From: a virus | Length of the DNA stretch: 42,591 nt | Strand: one strand, 5' to 3' | Virus record (IMG/VR): IMGVR_UViG_3300046004_001494 | Span: 1 to 42,591 of that record | Shown here: positions 37,617-42,542 of the stretch, piece after piece | Numbering within the stretch: the first letter of the stretch is position 1 | How the letters are laid out: each line of letters begins with the position of its first letter | Program-made: the position numbers and the translations under genes | The notes under the pieces: model-generated | Databases searched by the model: none | What the model was told of the DNA's origin: nothing | What the model saw: only the letters and a program-made list of their open reading frames with translations

Positions 37617-37949
37617 TATTAATTATTTTGTTACTGGGGTGTAAAGCATATAGACTAGGTCAAATGCAAAATCAAAGTCAAAAACCTTCCACTACCACAA
37701 GGGCAAGGACAAAAACTAAGTCTCAGTTTCGCTAACCAATCACCCATTATGGGATGTAACCTGTCTAGCTGTTGAGTTCTATCTCAGTTTGGGTTTAAGT
37801 TTGTAGGGAAGCGGTTTACAAAGGGCACGGGGCCATTTATGTCTGTCATAGAATGATTAAAAGTCATTTTTATATAGTTTTTTTAAAACTCCACTACCCC
37901 AGCATAAAGCTCTAAAGGATCAGCTTGTGCTTACCTTCTTAGCACCAAA
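37617..37949 (-). ncRNA. Candidate structured RNA (about 300 nt), no gene seen
   Basis: Between the stop at 37950 and the terminator at 37593. On the minus strand it has hairpins GTGCT/AGCAC and AAGCT/AGCTT at its start and a closing pair CTGGGGT (near 37900) with ACCCCAG (near 37635). It is less AT-rich than the flanks. Very short frames exist, one with CPCPCGSG, but none has support. Not tmRNA (no T arm), not recognised as RNase P or a group I intron. Confidence 0.4.
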
Positions 37950-38861
37950 TTATTTTAATTGATTCAAGAATTCATTTACTACGTCTTGGAATCTTTCTGC
38001 TACTTCAATTTTTAAATTAACAGCATCTTGAATTTTATTTTGACGTTTTTCTTCAAAATCGTGTTGAGCTTTACGTTGCTCAGCCGTCCATTGCTCATAT
38101 GCTAATTTATAAGCATTTGCTAGATCTGCATTTTGTTGATTTACTCTTGCTTGGATCTCACCTCTTTCTTTCTGAACTCTAGCGTTCTCAGAGGTAGTAG
38201 CATTTTTTACTTTAGATTTAAAGTAATTTACTTTTTGCTCATACCCTCTATGAAGTGCTGCTAACTCTTCGTGAATTATAAGCAATTGCTCAGGTGTATG
38301 GTGAATAGATACTTTCATAGGAGTTTTCTTTCCTACTTCAATTTCCATAAACTCTAAAGTTTTAATGGTAGGAAGTTCTGCTCTCAACTTATCTAATTTA
38401 CCTCCTTTATGGATAAATTGTCCAATATGTGAAGCATAAGCCTCTGCTTCTATGAATTCATTGTACTCGGCTGTGGTTAAAGTATCCCAACCAAAATCTT
38501 CATCCACTTGACTTGGAAGTGTTTCTGAGATGATTGTAGGGCGTATTGGAACCTCTATATCATATTCGAATCCTTCGTATTTGATTTTATTGATTAATTC
38601 ATCCTTAGCCTTAATATTCTCCATCAAGAATGCTTGAGTAGCAGATAATCTTGCTTTGTCTTGTAGTAATTGTACTACGTTTAAGGGGATTGGATTAGCC
38701 TGAGTTTCTATATAGGTTTCGGTACCTATTACTAATTCTTTAGAAACGTTATTAATATCAGCTAATTGTGCTGTAATATCTTTTGAACGTTGATTACACA
38801 AGTTAGAGATTGATGCTGCTTGTGACATTGATAACCCTTTTGATGCTAATGAATTTTTCAT
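37950..38861 (-). CDS. Hypothetical helical protein
   Basis: 303 residues, mostly helical and coiled coil: SMSQAASISNLCNQRSKDIT, LLQDKARLSATQAFLMENIK, a central mixed region (PIRPTIISETLPSQVDEDFG) and a long C-terminal coiled coil (ARVNQQNADLANAYKLAYEQ; KAQHDFEEKRQ). Soluble. Monocistronic with promoter 38894; followed by the structured stretch. Family not recognised. Confidence 0.8.
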   Translation of the reverse strand: MKNSLASKGLSMSQAASISNLCNQRSKDITAQLADINNVSKELVIGTETYIETQANPIPLNVVQLLQDKARLSATQAFLMENIKAKDELINKIKYEGFEYDIEVPIRPTIISETLPSQVDEDFGWDTLTTAEYNEFIEAEAYASHIGQFIHKGGKLDKLRAELPTIKTLEFMEIEVGKKTPMKVSIHHTPEQLLIIHEELAALHRGYEQKVNYFKSKVKNATTSENARVQKERGEIQARVNQQNADLANAYKLAYEQWTAEQRKAQHDFEEKRQNKIQDAVNLKIEVAERFQDVVNEFLNQLK

Positions 38862-38893
38862 AACTATGATTTTTGTTGTTTTTATTTCTTATC

Positions 38894-38925
38894 TAAATAT
38901 AAGAAGAAAGGTTCAGGTATCCAAA
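38894..38925 (-). promoter_or_regulatory. Promoter overlapping a terminator hairpin
   Basis: TTTG, 20 bases, TATATTTAGATAAG. The TTTG is in the 5' arm/loop of the hairpin at 38909-38928. Confidence 0.75.
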
Positions 38926-38928
38926 CCT
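38909..38928 (-). terminator. Hairpin nested in promoter
   Basis: AGGTTT-GGATACCT-GAACCT followed by TTCTTC, 16 bases after the gene ending at 38945. Weak T tract. Confidence 0.6.
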
Positions 38929-38944
38929 CTCTTCAAATACTTTC

Positions 38945-39178
38945 TTATTGGTGATGACGAATATACTTTCCATGTCTGTCAACTCGGACATTCATTTTAG
39001 TCAATTCGAAATTCCAATGGTTAAACTTACCCAAGCCAGATTTTTGTCTAGCCTGTAGGTTTGCAGATCTTACTGCTTCTTCTCTACCATTTTCTGTAGT
39101 TTCTACAAAAAACGTGGGAGCCTGAACACCAGTCATACTGGTAGGGACTACTCTCCAAATTCTCAATTTTTGAGTCAT
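38945..39178 (-). CDS. Small basic hypothetical protein
   Basis: 77 residues: TQKLRIWRVVPTSMTGVQAP, then AVRSANLQARQKSGLGKFNH and a His/Arg-rich end. A beta-alpha-beta pattern with basic surface, possibly RNA-binding. It follows the tRNA array directly, with a GTTAGC/GCTAAC hairpin (39181-39196) before its start. Family not recognised. Confidence 0.76.
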   Translation of the reverse strand: MTQKLRIWRVVPTSMTGVQAPTFFVETTENGREEAVRSANLQARQKSGLGKFNHWNFELTKMNVRVDRHGKYIRHHQ

Positions 39179-39180
39179 AA

Positions 39181-39241
39181 GTTAGCAATAGCTAACCTAC
39201 ATTGGAGATGAAGGAATTGACCTCATATTGAATAAATTTAG
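39181..39241 (-). other. Hairpin and decayed tRNA 3' half
   Basis: GTTAGC-TATT-GCTAAC hairpin at 39181-39196, and beside it GAGG-TCAATTC-CTTC, a T arm with a loop one base off TTCAATTC, followed by a pyrimidine-rich 3' arm. No 5' half can be found within 100 bases, so it looks like a remnant. Confidence 0.4.
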
Positions 39242-39242
39242 T

Positions 39243-39315
39243 GTCCTATACAGGGCTCGAACCTGTGACCTTCTCGTTATGAGCGAGCTGCTCTGACCAA
39301 CTGAGCTAAAAGGAC
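39243..39315 (-). tRNA. tRNA-Met(CAT): tRNA with CAT anticodon (Met or Ile2)
   Basis: 73 nt. Acceptor GTCCTTT/ATAGGAC with one mismatch, D stem GCTC/GAGC, anticodon loop CTCATAA, T arm ACAGG-TTCGAGC-CCTGT. Elongator Met or lysidine-modified Ile cannot be separated by eye. No encoded CCA. Confidence 0.9.
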
Positions 39316-39324
39316 GATTTAGTA

Positions 39325-39395
39325 GCGGGTGAGGGACTCGAACCCCCGACCTTAAGCTTATGAGGCTCACGAGATACCAACTTCTACCAACCCGC
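39325..39395 (-). tRNA. tRNA-fMet(CAT): tRNA with CAT anticodon, initiator-like
   Basis: 71 nt. Anticodon loop CTCATAA, T arm GGGGG-TTCGAGT-CCCTC. If extended by one base at each end, position 1 (T) and 72 (T) do not pair, the hallmark of initiators, and the GTAGA...AGTTGGTA...AAGGTC string resembles bacterial fMet. The three GC pairs of the anticodon stem are absent, so an elongator is possible. Confidence 0.82.
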
Positions 39396-39399
39396 AATA

Positions 39400-39474
39400 T
39401 GGCGGTCCTAGAGGGAATCGAACCCTCATCATAAGCGTGACAAGCTTACATCCTAGCCGTTGAACGATAGGACC
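39400..39474 (-). tRNA. tRNA-Asp(GTC): tRNA-Asp(GTC)
   Basis: Acceptor GGTCCTA/TAGGACC perfect, anticodon loop TTGTCAC in a TAAGC/GCTTA stem, T arm GAGGG-TTCGATT-CCCTC. Discriminator G is followed by an encoded CCA, unlike the other tRNAs here. Confidence 0.93.
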
Positions 39475-39549
39475 AGTTACCTGTCTTTCCAAGTTGTCAA
39501 TCACTTACCTATTAGCCTCATAGGTCAATCCTCTTATGATCGATTTTGT

Positions 39550-39620
39550 GGAGCTATGGAGAATCGAACTCCAATTTATGATTTGCAAAACCATTGTAAT
39601 AGCCGTTATACTATAGCCCC
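39550..39620 (-). tRNA. tRNA-Ala(TGC): tRNA-Ala(TGC)
   Basis: Acceptor GGGGCTA/TAGCTCC with the G3:U70 wobble that marks alanine; loop TTTGCAA in ATGGT/ATCAT; T arm GGAG-TTCGATT-CTCC. The 75-base gap to the next tRNA holds an ACCTAT/ATAGGT hairpin with a seven-base loop. Confidence 0.9.
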
Positions 39621-39626
39621 AATTGT

Positions 39627-39697
39627 AGCCCCACCGGGAGTCGAACCCGACTTTCATGGATGAAAACCATGTGTCCTAACCGATAGACGATAGGGCC
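39627..39697 (-). tRNA. tRNA-Glu(TTC): tRNA-Glu(TTC)
   Basis: Acceptor GGCCCTA/TGGGGCT (wobbles at 1:72 and 6:67), anticodon stem CATGG/CCATG with loop TTTTCAT, T arm TCGGG-TTCGACT-CCCGG. Confidence 0.9.
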
Positions 39698-39704
39698 ATT
39701 TTGA

Positions 39705-39776
39705 GCGAATGGAGGGAATCGAACCCTCATCCCTTGATTGGAAGTCAAGAATAATTAGCCGTTATACGACATTCGC
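39705..39776 (-). tRNA. tRNA-Gly(TCC): tRNA-Gly(TCC)
   Basis: Acceptor GCGAATG/CATTCGC perfect, anticodon stem CTTGA/TCAAG with loop CTTCCAA, T arm GAGGG-TTCGATT-CCCTC. Confidence 0.93.
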
Positions 39777-39785
39777 AATTATTGA

Positions 39786-39858
39786 GCTCTCGGCCAGGAT
39801 CGAACTGGCTCTATTCCGGGTTACAAATCCGGTGCACCACCATTTGTGCGTCGAGAGC
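39786..39858 (-). tRNA. tRNA-Thr(TGT): tRNA-Thr(TGT)
   Basis: Acceptor GCTCTCG/CGAGAGC perfect, D stem GCAC/GTGC, loop TTTGTAA in a CCGG/CCGG stem with one mismatch, T arm GCCAG-TTCGATC-CTGGC. Confidence 0.93.
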
Positions 39859-39862
39859 AAGT

Positions 39863-39934
39863 AAATTAGAGTCGGTTTTCGTATCCGTTCTGCAGGTTAG
39901 CCCCTGCTGCTTTACTATAAGCTAACTCTAATTT
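39863..39934 (-). ncRNA. tRNA-like cloverleaf element A (no TTCGA)
   Basis: 72 nt closed by a perfect ten-pair stem (AAATTAGAGT/ACTCTAATTT). Inside, in tRNA order: TA, stem GCTT/AAGC, A, stem GCAGG/CCTGC with a GGCTAA loop, AGAA as variable loop, stem CGG/CCG with loop ATACGAAAA, then straight into the closing stem. D-loop GG and T-loop TTCGA are missing and no standard anticodon fits. Either a decayed tRNA kept in shape or a tRNA mimic. Confidence 0.6.
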
Positions 39935-39939
39935 TATCT

Positions 39940-40012
39940 GTAGGCGGCCAGGCGCTTGGCGTCCAATCCTTCTGCCCAATTAAGGAACCCATATCCGGTA
40001 ACCCGGTCCTAC
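39940..40012 (-). ncRNA. tRNA-sized structured element B
   Basis: 73 nt closed by GTAGG/CCTAC. Three inner hairpins: CCGG-GTTA-CCGG, TCCTT/AAGGA with a ten-base loop, and GCCA/TGGC. No T-loop motif. Lies 5 bases from element A and 6 from tRNA-Leu. Confidence 0.5.
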
Positions 40013-40018
40013 TATCGT

Positions 40019-40091
40019 ACCCAAGGCGAGACTCGAACTCGCAAAATCTAGATCCTAAGTCTAGCGCCTATACCAATTCGGCTACTCGGGC
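40019..40091 (-). tRNA. tRNA-Leu(TAG): tRNA-Leu(TAG) with short variable loop
   Basis: Acceptor GCCCGAG/CTTGGGT, Leu-like GCCGAATTGGTATAGGC D region, stem CTAGA/TCTAG with loop CTTAGGA, T arm GCGAG-TTCGAGT-CTCGC. The variable loop is only ATTTT, where bacterial Leu tRNAs have a long arm. Confidence 0.9.
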
Positions 40092-40185
40092 ATTTACCGC
40101 ATGTGCGGTCACTTATCAATCGGTAGCTCCCTCTCGATGTCCATCTGTGGGTGTAACACATTTGGTAGAAGGTCGAACCTTAAAT
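40092..40185 (-). other. Structured spacer, 94 nt
   Basis: Weak closing pair ATTTA/TAAAT with inner hairpins ACCGC/GCGGT, ATCG/CGAT and AAGG-TTCGA-CCTT (a five-base T-loop-like hairpin). No tRNA and no frame seen. Confidence 0.4.
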
Positions 40186-40187
40186 GA

Positions 40188-40256
40188 GGGCAAGGTAAGA
40201 ATCGAACTTACTCTGCGGAGTTTGCAATCCCGCCGGTCTCCATAACCATCCTGCCC
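40188..40256 (-). tRNA. tRNA-Cys(GCA): tRNA-Cys(GCA)
   Basis: Acceptor GGGCAGG/CTTGCCC, short D arm GGT/ACC, loop TTGCAAA in a stem with one mismatch, T arm GTAAG-TTCGATT-CTTAC. Confidence 0.9.
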
Positions 40257-40260
40257 ATTT

Positions 40261-40330
40261 ATCACCTAGCCTGACCTTCCAGACAGTACATGTCACAATT
40301 AATTTGGCGCCGTGTTATGTAGTAGGTGAT
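40261..40330 (-). ncRNA. tRNA-sized structured element C
   Basis: 70 nt closed by a perfect eight-pair stem ATCACCTA/TAGGTGAT. Inner arm TACAT/ATGTA with CAC/GTG inside and a CTG/CAG hairpin. No T-loop motif. It begins 3 bases after the stop of the gene at 40334. Confidence 0.5.
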
Positions 40331-40333
40331 TTA

Positions 40334-40519
40334 TTATTTTAAAATCCACTCAATCAGAGTATTCATTTTATATTGTTCTTCCCTTACTTTTATATGATCT
40401 TGAATATTGTCAATATTAATACCACTATATTTACTTGGGTTTTGAACCATATCATCCAAGTCTTCTGTATGCTTTAGCATCTCTTCGTACTTTTCTCTAA
40501 TTTGTTGTTCGGTTTTCAT
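40334..40519 (-). CDS. Small hypothetical protein in the tRNA array
   Basis: 61 residues, helical: KTEQQIREKYEEMLKHTEDL then NIQDHIKVREEQYKMNTLIE. Similar short 'EEQIR.KYEE' proteins occur in phages, function unknown. Promoter at 40536; structured element C follows its stop at once. Confidence 0.76.
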   Translation of the reverse strand: MKTEQQIREKYEEMLKHTEDLDDMVQNPSKYSGINIDNIQDHIKVREEQYKMNTLIEWILK

Positions 40520-40535
40520 ATCTCTTTATTATACT

Positions 40536-40567
40536 TAAATATACGAACAATATTTTTAATAACCAAT
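40536..40567 (-). promoter_or_regulatory. Promoter, ATTG-N20-TATATTTA
   Basis: ATTGG, 20 bases, TATATTTAAG; its -33 box overlaps the stop of the HNH gene. It may drive the array downstream to 39243 along with the small gene. Confidence 0.68.
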
Positions 40568-41073
40568 TAAAAGAATAAAAATGTTTCCCATTCTTTTGGA
40601 ACATATGTTAGTTGTTTCATAAGCATTAAGTAATGAGGTCTTTTTGGTTCTACTATTTCTTTACCATATTCCTCCAGTGTTAAATCTGCTTTTTGTGAAT
40701 TGCAACTTCTACATGCTGTTACTAAATTATCCCAAGCATTTGCTCCACCTTTTGATTGTGGAATAACGTGATCTAAAGTTAGTGATTTTAAATAACTTGA
40801 TCCACAATAAACACATTCATAGTTATCTCTTCGATAAACATTCTCTCTTGTTAGAGGAACTTTTTGAATGTTTTGTTTTACGTATTTGTAAACCCTAATG
40901 ATTGAAGGTTTAAAAATTTCTAGTTTTGGATTTACTAATCCGAATGTTTCTGGATGTTCAGCTATAACTTCTGCATTACCCTTATACGAAATCACGAAAG
41001 CTCTTTCGGTAGAGATAATGGATCTTGCCATAAAGCTTGAATCAATTACCAGTGTTCTTTGGTACTTACTCAT
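40567..41073 (-). CDS. HNH endonuclease
   Basis: 168 residues. The C-terminal half has the complete HNH core: YECVYCGSSY (zinc CxxC), LTLDHVIPQSKGGANAWDNL (catalytic Asp-His) and TACRSCNSQK (second CxxC). The N-terminal half (TLVIDSSFMARSIISTERAF, then YKGNAEVI) is the extra domain common in the free-standing bacterial HNH family. Position within a tRNA array suggests a mobile homing-type gene, though an intron is not evident. Alternative role: phage DNA processing. Confidence 0.9.
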   Translation of the reverse strand: MSKYQRTLVIDSSFMARSIISTERAFVISYKGNAEVIAEHPETFGLVNPKLEIFKPSIIRVYKYVKQNIQKVPLTRENVYRRDNYECVYCGSSYLKSLTLDHVIPQSKGGANAWDNLVTACRSCNSQKADLTLEEYGKEIVEPKRPHYLMLMKQLTYVPKEWETFLFF

Positions 41074-41079
41074 GATAAC

Positions 41080-41262
41080 TTATTTTAAAGGTTTGTATTG
41101 TGTTTTTCTGTTATACTTCCAGGTTCTGTATTCTCTGTACTTGAAGGCCCATATTCCGGATTTACATTTACTCCAATAGTCTTCAAACCACATTCCACCA
41201 TCTTTGGATTGTTTTCTTTTTTCTTTTTTATACTCTTTCTGAGTATGATTTTTGATTCTCAT
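41080..41262 (-). CDS. Small basic Trp/Tyr-rich protein
   Basis: 60 residues, very basic: RIKNHTQKEYKKEKRKQSKD then GGMWFEDYWSKCKSGIWAFK and YREYRTWKYNRKTQYKPLK. Perhaps nucleic-acid binding. Lies 6 bases before the HNH gene, same transcript. Family not recognised. Confidence 0.72.
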   Translation of the reverse strand: MRIKNHTQKEYKKEKRKQSKDGGMWFEDYWSKCKSGIWAFKYREYRTWKYNRKTQYKPLK

Positions 41263-41266
41263 TTTT

Positions 41267-41296
41267 ATGCATTTTAAGTTAATAAACTTAATGCAT
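41267..41296 (-). promoter_or_regulatory. Inverted repeat in the leader after tRNA-Trp
   Basis: TTAAGTT-TATT-AACTTAA flanked by matching ATGCAT palindromes, between the 3' end of tRNA-Trp and the start of the small basic gene. It could be an operator, a processing site or a weak terminator (no T run). Confidence 0.5.
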
Positions 41297-41329
41297 ATCG
41301 AATTTCTTTTTCATAATTAATAATTTTGC

Positions 41330-41399
41330 GCAGGCCGTAAGAATCGAACTTACCCGTAGCAGTTTTGGAGACCGTACCGACACCTTGTCTGTGACCCGC
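41330..41399 (-). tRNA. tRNA-Trp(CCA): tRNA-Trp(CCA)
   Basis: Acceptor GCGGGTC/GGCCTGC with wobbles, short D stem GAC/GTC, loop CTCCAAA, T arm GTAAG-TTCGATT-CTTAC. Anticodon CCA reads UGG only. Confidence 0.9.
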
Positions 41400-41407
41400 A
41401 TTTTTGA

Positions 41408-41478
41408 ACCCATACCTGGACTTGAACCAGGACTGAAACGTTAGAAGCGTTTAGTTCTTCCAATTAAACTATACGGGC
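41408..41478 (-). tRNA. tRNA-Arg(TCT): tRNA-Arg(TCT)
   Basis: Acceptor GCCCGTA/TATGGGT, stem AAACG/CGTTT with loop CTTCTAA, T arm CCTGG-TTCAAGT-CCAGG. Reads AGA/AGG, the common Arg codons of AT-rich genomes. Confidence 0.92.
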
Positions 41479-41482
41479 AAGT

Positions 41483-41637
41483 AAAATATAATTAGTAAGT
41501 TTTATCAGGAATCTGGGTTCTAATTTCTTAGTGCTTCACACACCATTAGAGAGTTGAGTATAAATACTTATCCTTAGTGTGTACCCTTGCGCAACGTCTC
41601 TCCACGTCTTCTTACCTACGCTTTGTAATTATATTTT
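41483..41637 (-). ncRNA. Structured element D, 155 nt
   Basis: Closed by a perfect twelve-pair stem (AAAATATAATTA/TAATTATATTTT) continued by GTAAG/CTTAC beyond a ten-base bulge. Inside are ACGT/ACGT, TTGCGCAA, AGTAT/ATACT, CTAA-GAAA-TTAG (GNRA tetraloop) and a CACAC/GTGTG long-range pair. No tRNA arms and no gene. It lies between two tRNA-Arg genes. Confidence 0.6.
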
Positions 41638-41639
41638 GA

Positions 41640-41710
41640 GGTCTTAGTAGGAGTCGAACCTACGTTCTATCGTTCGTAGCGATAAGTTTTTCCAATTAAA
41701 CTATAAGACC
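41640..41710 (-). tRNA. tRNA-Arg(ACG): tRNA-Arg(ACG)
   Basis: Acceptor GGTCTTA/TAAGACC perfect, stem TATCG/CGATA with loop CTACGAA, T arm GTAGG-TTCGACT-CCTAC. A34 would need deamination to inosine by a host enzyme. Confidence 0.93.
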
Positions 41711-41716
41711 AGTTGT

Positions 41717-41789
41717 GCCCCCAGTAGGACTCGAACCTACAGCTTACGGCGCTTAAAACCGTTGTGTTTACCAGTTTCACCATAGGGGC
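41717..41789 (-). tRNA. tRNA-Leu(TAA): tRNA-Leu(TAA) with short variable loop
   Basis: Acceptor GCCCCTA/TGGGGGC, Leu-like GTGAAACTGGTAAACAC D region, stem ACGGT/GCCGT with loop TTTAAGC, T arm GTAGG-TTCGAGT-CCTAC. Variable loop is about AAGCT, not a long arm. Confidence 0.9.
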
Positions 41790-41795
41790 ATTTTG

Positions 41796-41867
41796 GGTGT
41801 AAGAACGGTACCGCCCCATCTTCTCAAGATTCACAGTCTTGCGCTTCACTAAAAAGCTTCGAACACC
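41796..41867 (-). tRNA. tRNA-His(GTG): tRNA-His(GTG), degenerate T arm
   Basis: 72 nt. Anticodon arm is perfect (CAAGA-CTGTGAA-TCTTG) and the D stem GCTT/AAGC holds. Acceptor keeps five pairs (GGTGT/ACACC) followed by C as the discriminator, which is typical of tRNA-His. The D loop lacks GG and the T arm has no TTCGA; AAGA/TCTT may pair around GGTACC. It may be inactive. Confidence 0.6.
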
Positions 41868-41873
41868 ATATTG

Positions 41874-41943
41874 TACCGACTACAAGTTACGCTCTTGTCT
41901 GGGAATACTTATGAAATATTCTCGATCCTAGATCAAGTCGGTA
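41874..41943 (-). ncRNA. tRNA-like cloverleaf element E (no TTCGA)
   Basis: 70 nt closed by an eight-pair stem (TACCGACT/AGTCGGTA). In tRNA order: GATC-TAG-GATC, GAATA/TATTC with a nine-base loop, CCAG as variable loop, and ACAAG-AGCGTAA-CTTGT, a five-pair arm with a seven-base loop running directly into the closing stem. This is the best non-canonical cloverleaf in the window. No T-loop or D-loop consensus. Confidence 0.65.
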
Positions 41944-42081
41944 GTTTGATAAGAACCCGTTAACTTATCTTTGTGCTTAAGATTTTATTTATCAGTGTCC
42001 CACCACTATCCGCCCCGATTGCACATTCAACTCCTGTGTTCCTTAAACACGTTATGAGGACAGGGACCAGGTTTTTAAAGA
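41944..42081 (-). ncRNA. Structured spacer including element F
   Basis: GATAAG/CTTATC hairpin at 41948-41969, then a 71-nt element (41997-42067) closed by GTCCC/GGGAC with a TCCT/AGGA and GTGTT/AACAC arm and a TTG/CAA hairpin. No T loop. tRNA-sized but less convincing than A and E. Confidence 0.42.
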
Positions 42082-42165
42082 GGAAAGAATCAGAATCGAA
42101 CTGAATCCGGTTACCCGAACGCCTCGCTTAGCAGGCGGACTCAACACCATGTTGATTTACTTTCC
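42082..42165 (-). tRNA. tRNA-Ser(GCT): tRNA-Ser(GCT)
   Basis: 84 nt class II. Acceptor GGAAAG/CTTTCC, D arm TCAAC/GTTGA, loop CTGCTAA in a stem with one mismatch, long variable arm CGG-GTAA-CCG, T arm with TTCGATT. The variable arm is kept here but not in Leu and Tyr. Confidence 0.88.
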
Positions 42166-42172
42166 ATTTTGT

Positions 42173-42245
42173 AGGTAATATAGGAATCGAACCTATAACC
42201 TCTCACGTATCAGGCGAGTGCTCTAACCAATTGAGCTAATTACCT
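42173..42245 (-). tRNA. tRNA-Ile(GAT): tRNA-Ile(GAT)
   Basis: Acceptor AGGTAAT/ATTACCT perfect, D stem GCTC/GAGC, stem CTCGC/GTGAG with loop CTGATAC, T arm ATAGG-TTCGATT-CCTAT. Confidence 0.93.
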
Positions 42246-42254
42246 ATTTTTGCT

Positions 42255-42326
42255 GGTCTGACAGGACTCGAACCTGCTATCCTAGGTTTAACAAACCTCC
42301 GCTATATACCTCTTAAGCTTCAGACC
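42255..42326 (-). tRNA. tRNA-Asn(GTT): tRNA-Asn(GTT)
   Basis: Acceptor GGTCTGA/TCAGACC perfect, loop TTGTTAA in GAGGT/ACCTA (one mismatch), T arm GCAGG-TTCGAGT-CCTGT. Confidence 0.9.
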
Positions 42327-42336
42327 AATTTATTGT

Positions 42337-42408
42337 GGACCCTGTAGGAATCGAACCTACTCCTCTAGTTCTTCAGACTAGCGTACGCACCAGCTATACA
42401 AAAGGTCC
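42337..42408 (-). tRNA. tRNA-Phe(GAA): tRNA-Phe(GAA)
   Basis: Acceptor GGACCTT/AGGGTCC, stem CTAGT/ACTAG with loop CTGAAGA, T arm GTAGG-TTCGATT-CCTAC. Confidence 0.93.
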
Positions 42409-42412
42409 ATTG

Positions 42413-42452
42413 TCTCCCGTCACTCGTATACGAGCCATGGCATTACGGGAGC
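42413..42452 (-). other. Palindromic hairpin between tRNAs
   Basis: CTCCCGT/ACGGGAG stem enclosing two palindromes, GCCATGGC and CTCGTATACGAG. No T run, so not a standard terminator. It may be a processing signal or a short member of the structured spacers. Confidence 0.5.
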
Positions 42453-42472
42453 GATGTTATTCCATACTTTGT

Positions 42473-42542
42473 GGGGCCAGTAGGAATCGAACCTACCCAG
42501 TGAGCTTTTACAGAGCTGCTCGGCACCTTGCCTGTTGTCCCC
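42473..42542 (-). tRNA. tRNA-Tyr(GTA): tRNA-Tyr(GTA) with short variable loop
   Basis: Acceptor GGGGACA/TGGCCCC (one mismatch), loop CTGTAAA in CAGCT/AGCTC, T arm GTAGG-TTCGATT-CCTAC. The variable loop is about five bases, whereas bacterial Tyr tRNAs are class II with a long arm. Confidence 0.88.

Noticed and set aside
37670-37760. SEC-C-like peptide (CPCPCGSG) in a 30-codon frame
   Set aside because: Too short for a SEC-C protein, lacks the final Cys/His pair, and overlaps the structured stretch without a start context.
37617-37949. tmRNA or group I intron
   Set aside because: No tRNA-like domain with TTCGA and CCA, no tag frame and no recognisable group I core were seen.
39197-39663. Short frames across the tRNA array
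   Set aside because: They read through tRNA genes (T-arm sequence gives repeated residues) and are not protein genes.
41667-41849. 60-residue frame over tRNA-Arg, tRNA-Leu and tRNA-His
   Set aside because: Produced by tRNA sequence read as codons.
39243-42542. CRISPR array
   Set aside because: The regularly spaced TTCGA-containing repeats are T arms of tRNAs; the intervening sequences are tRNA bodies, not spacers.
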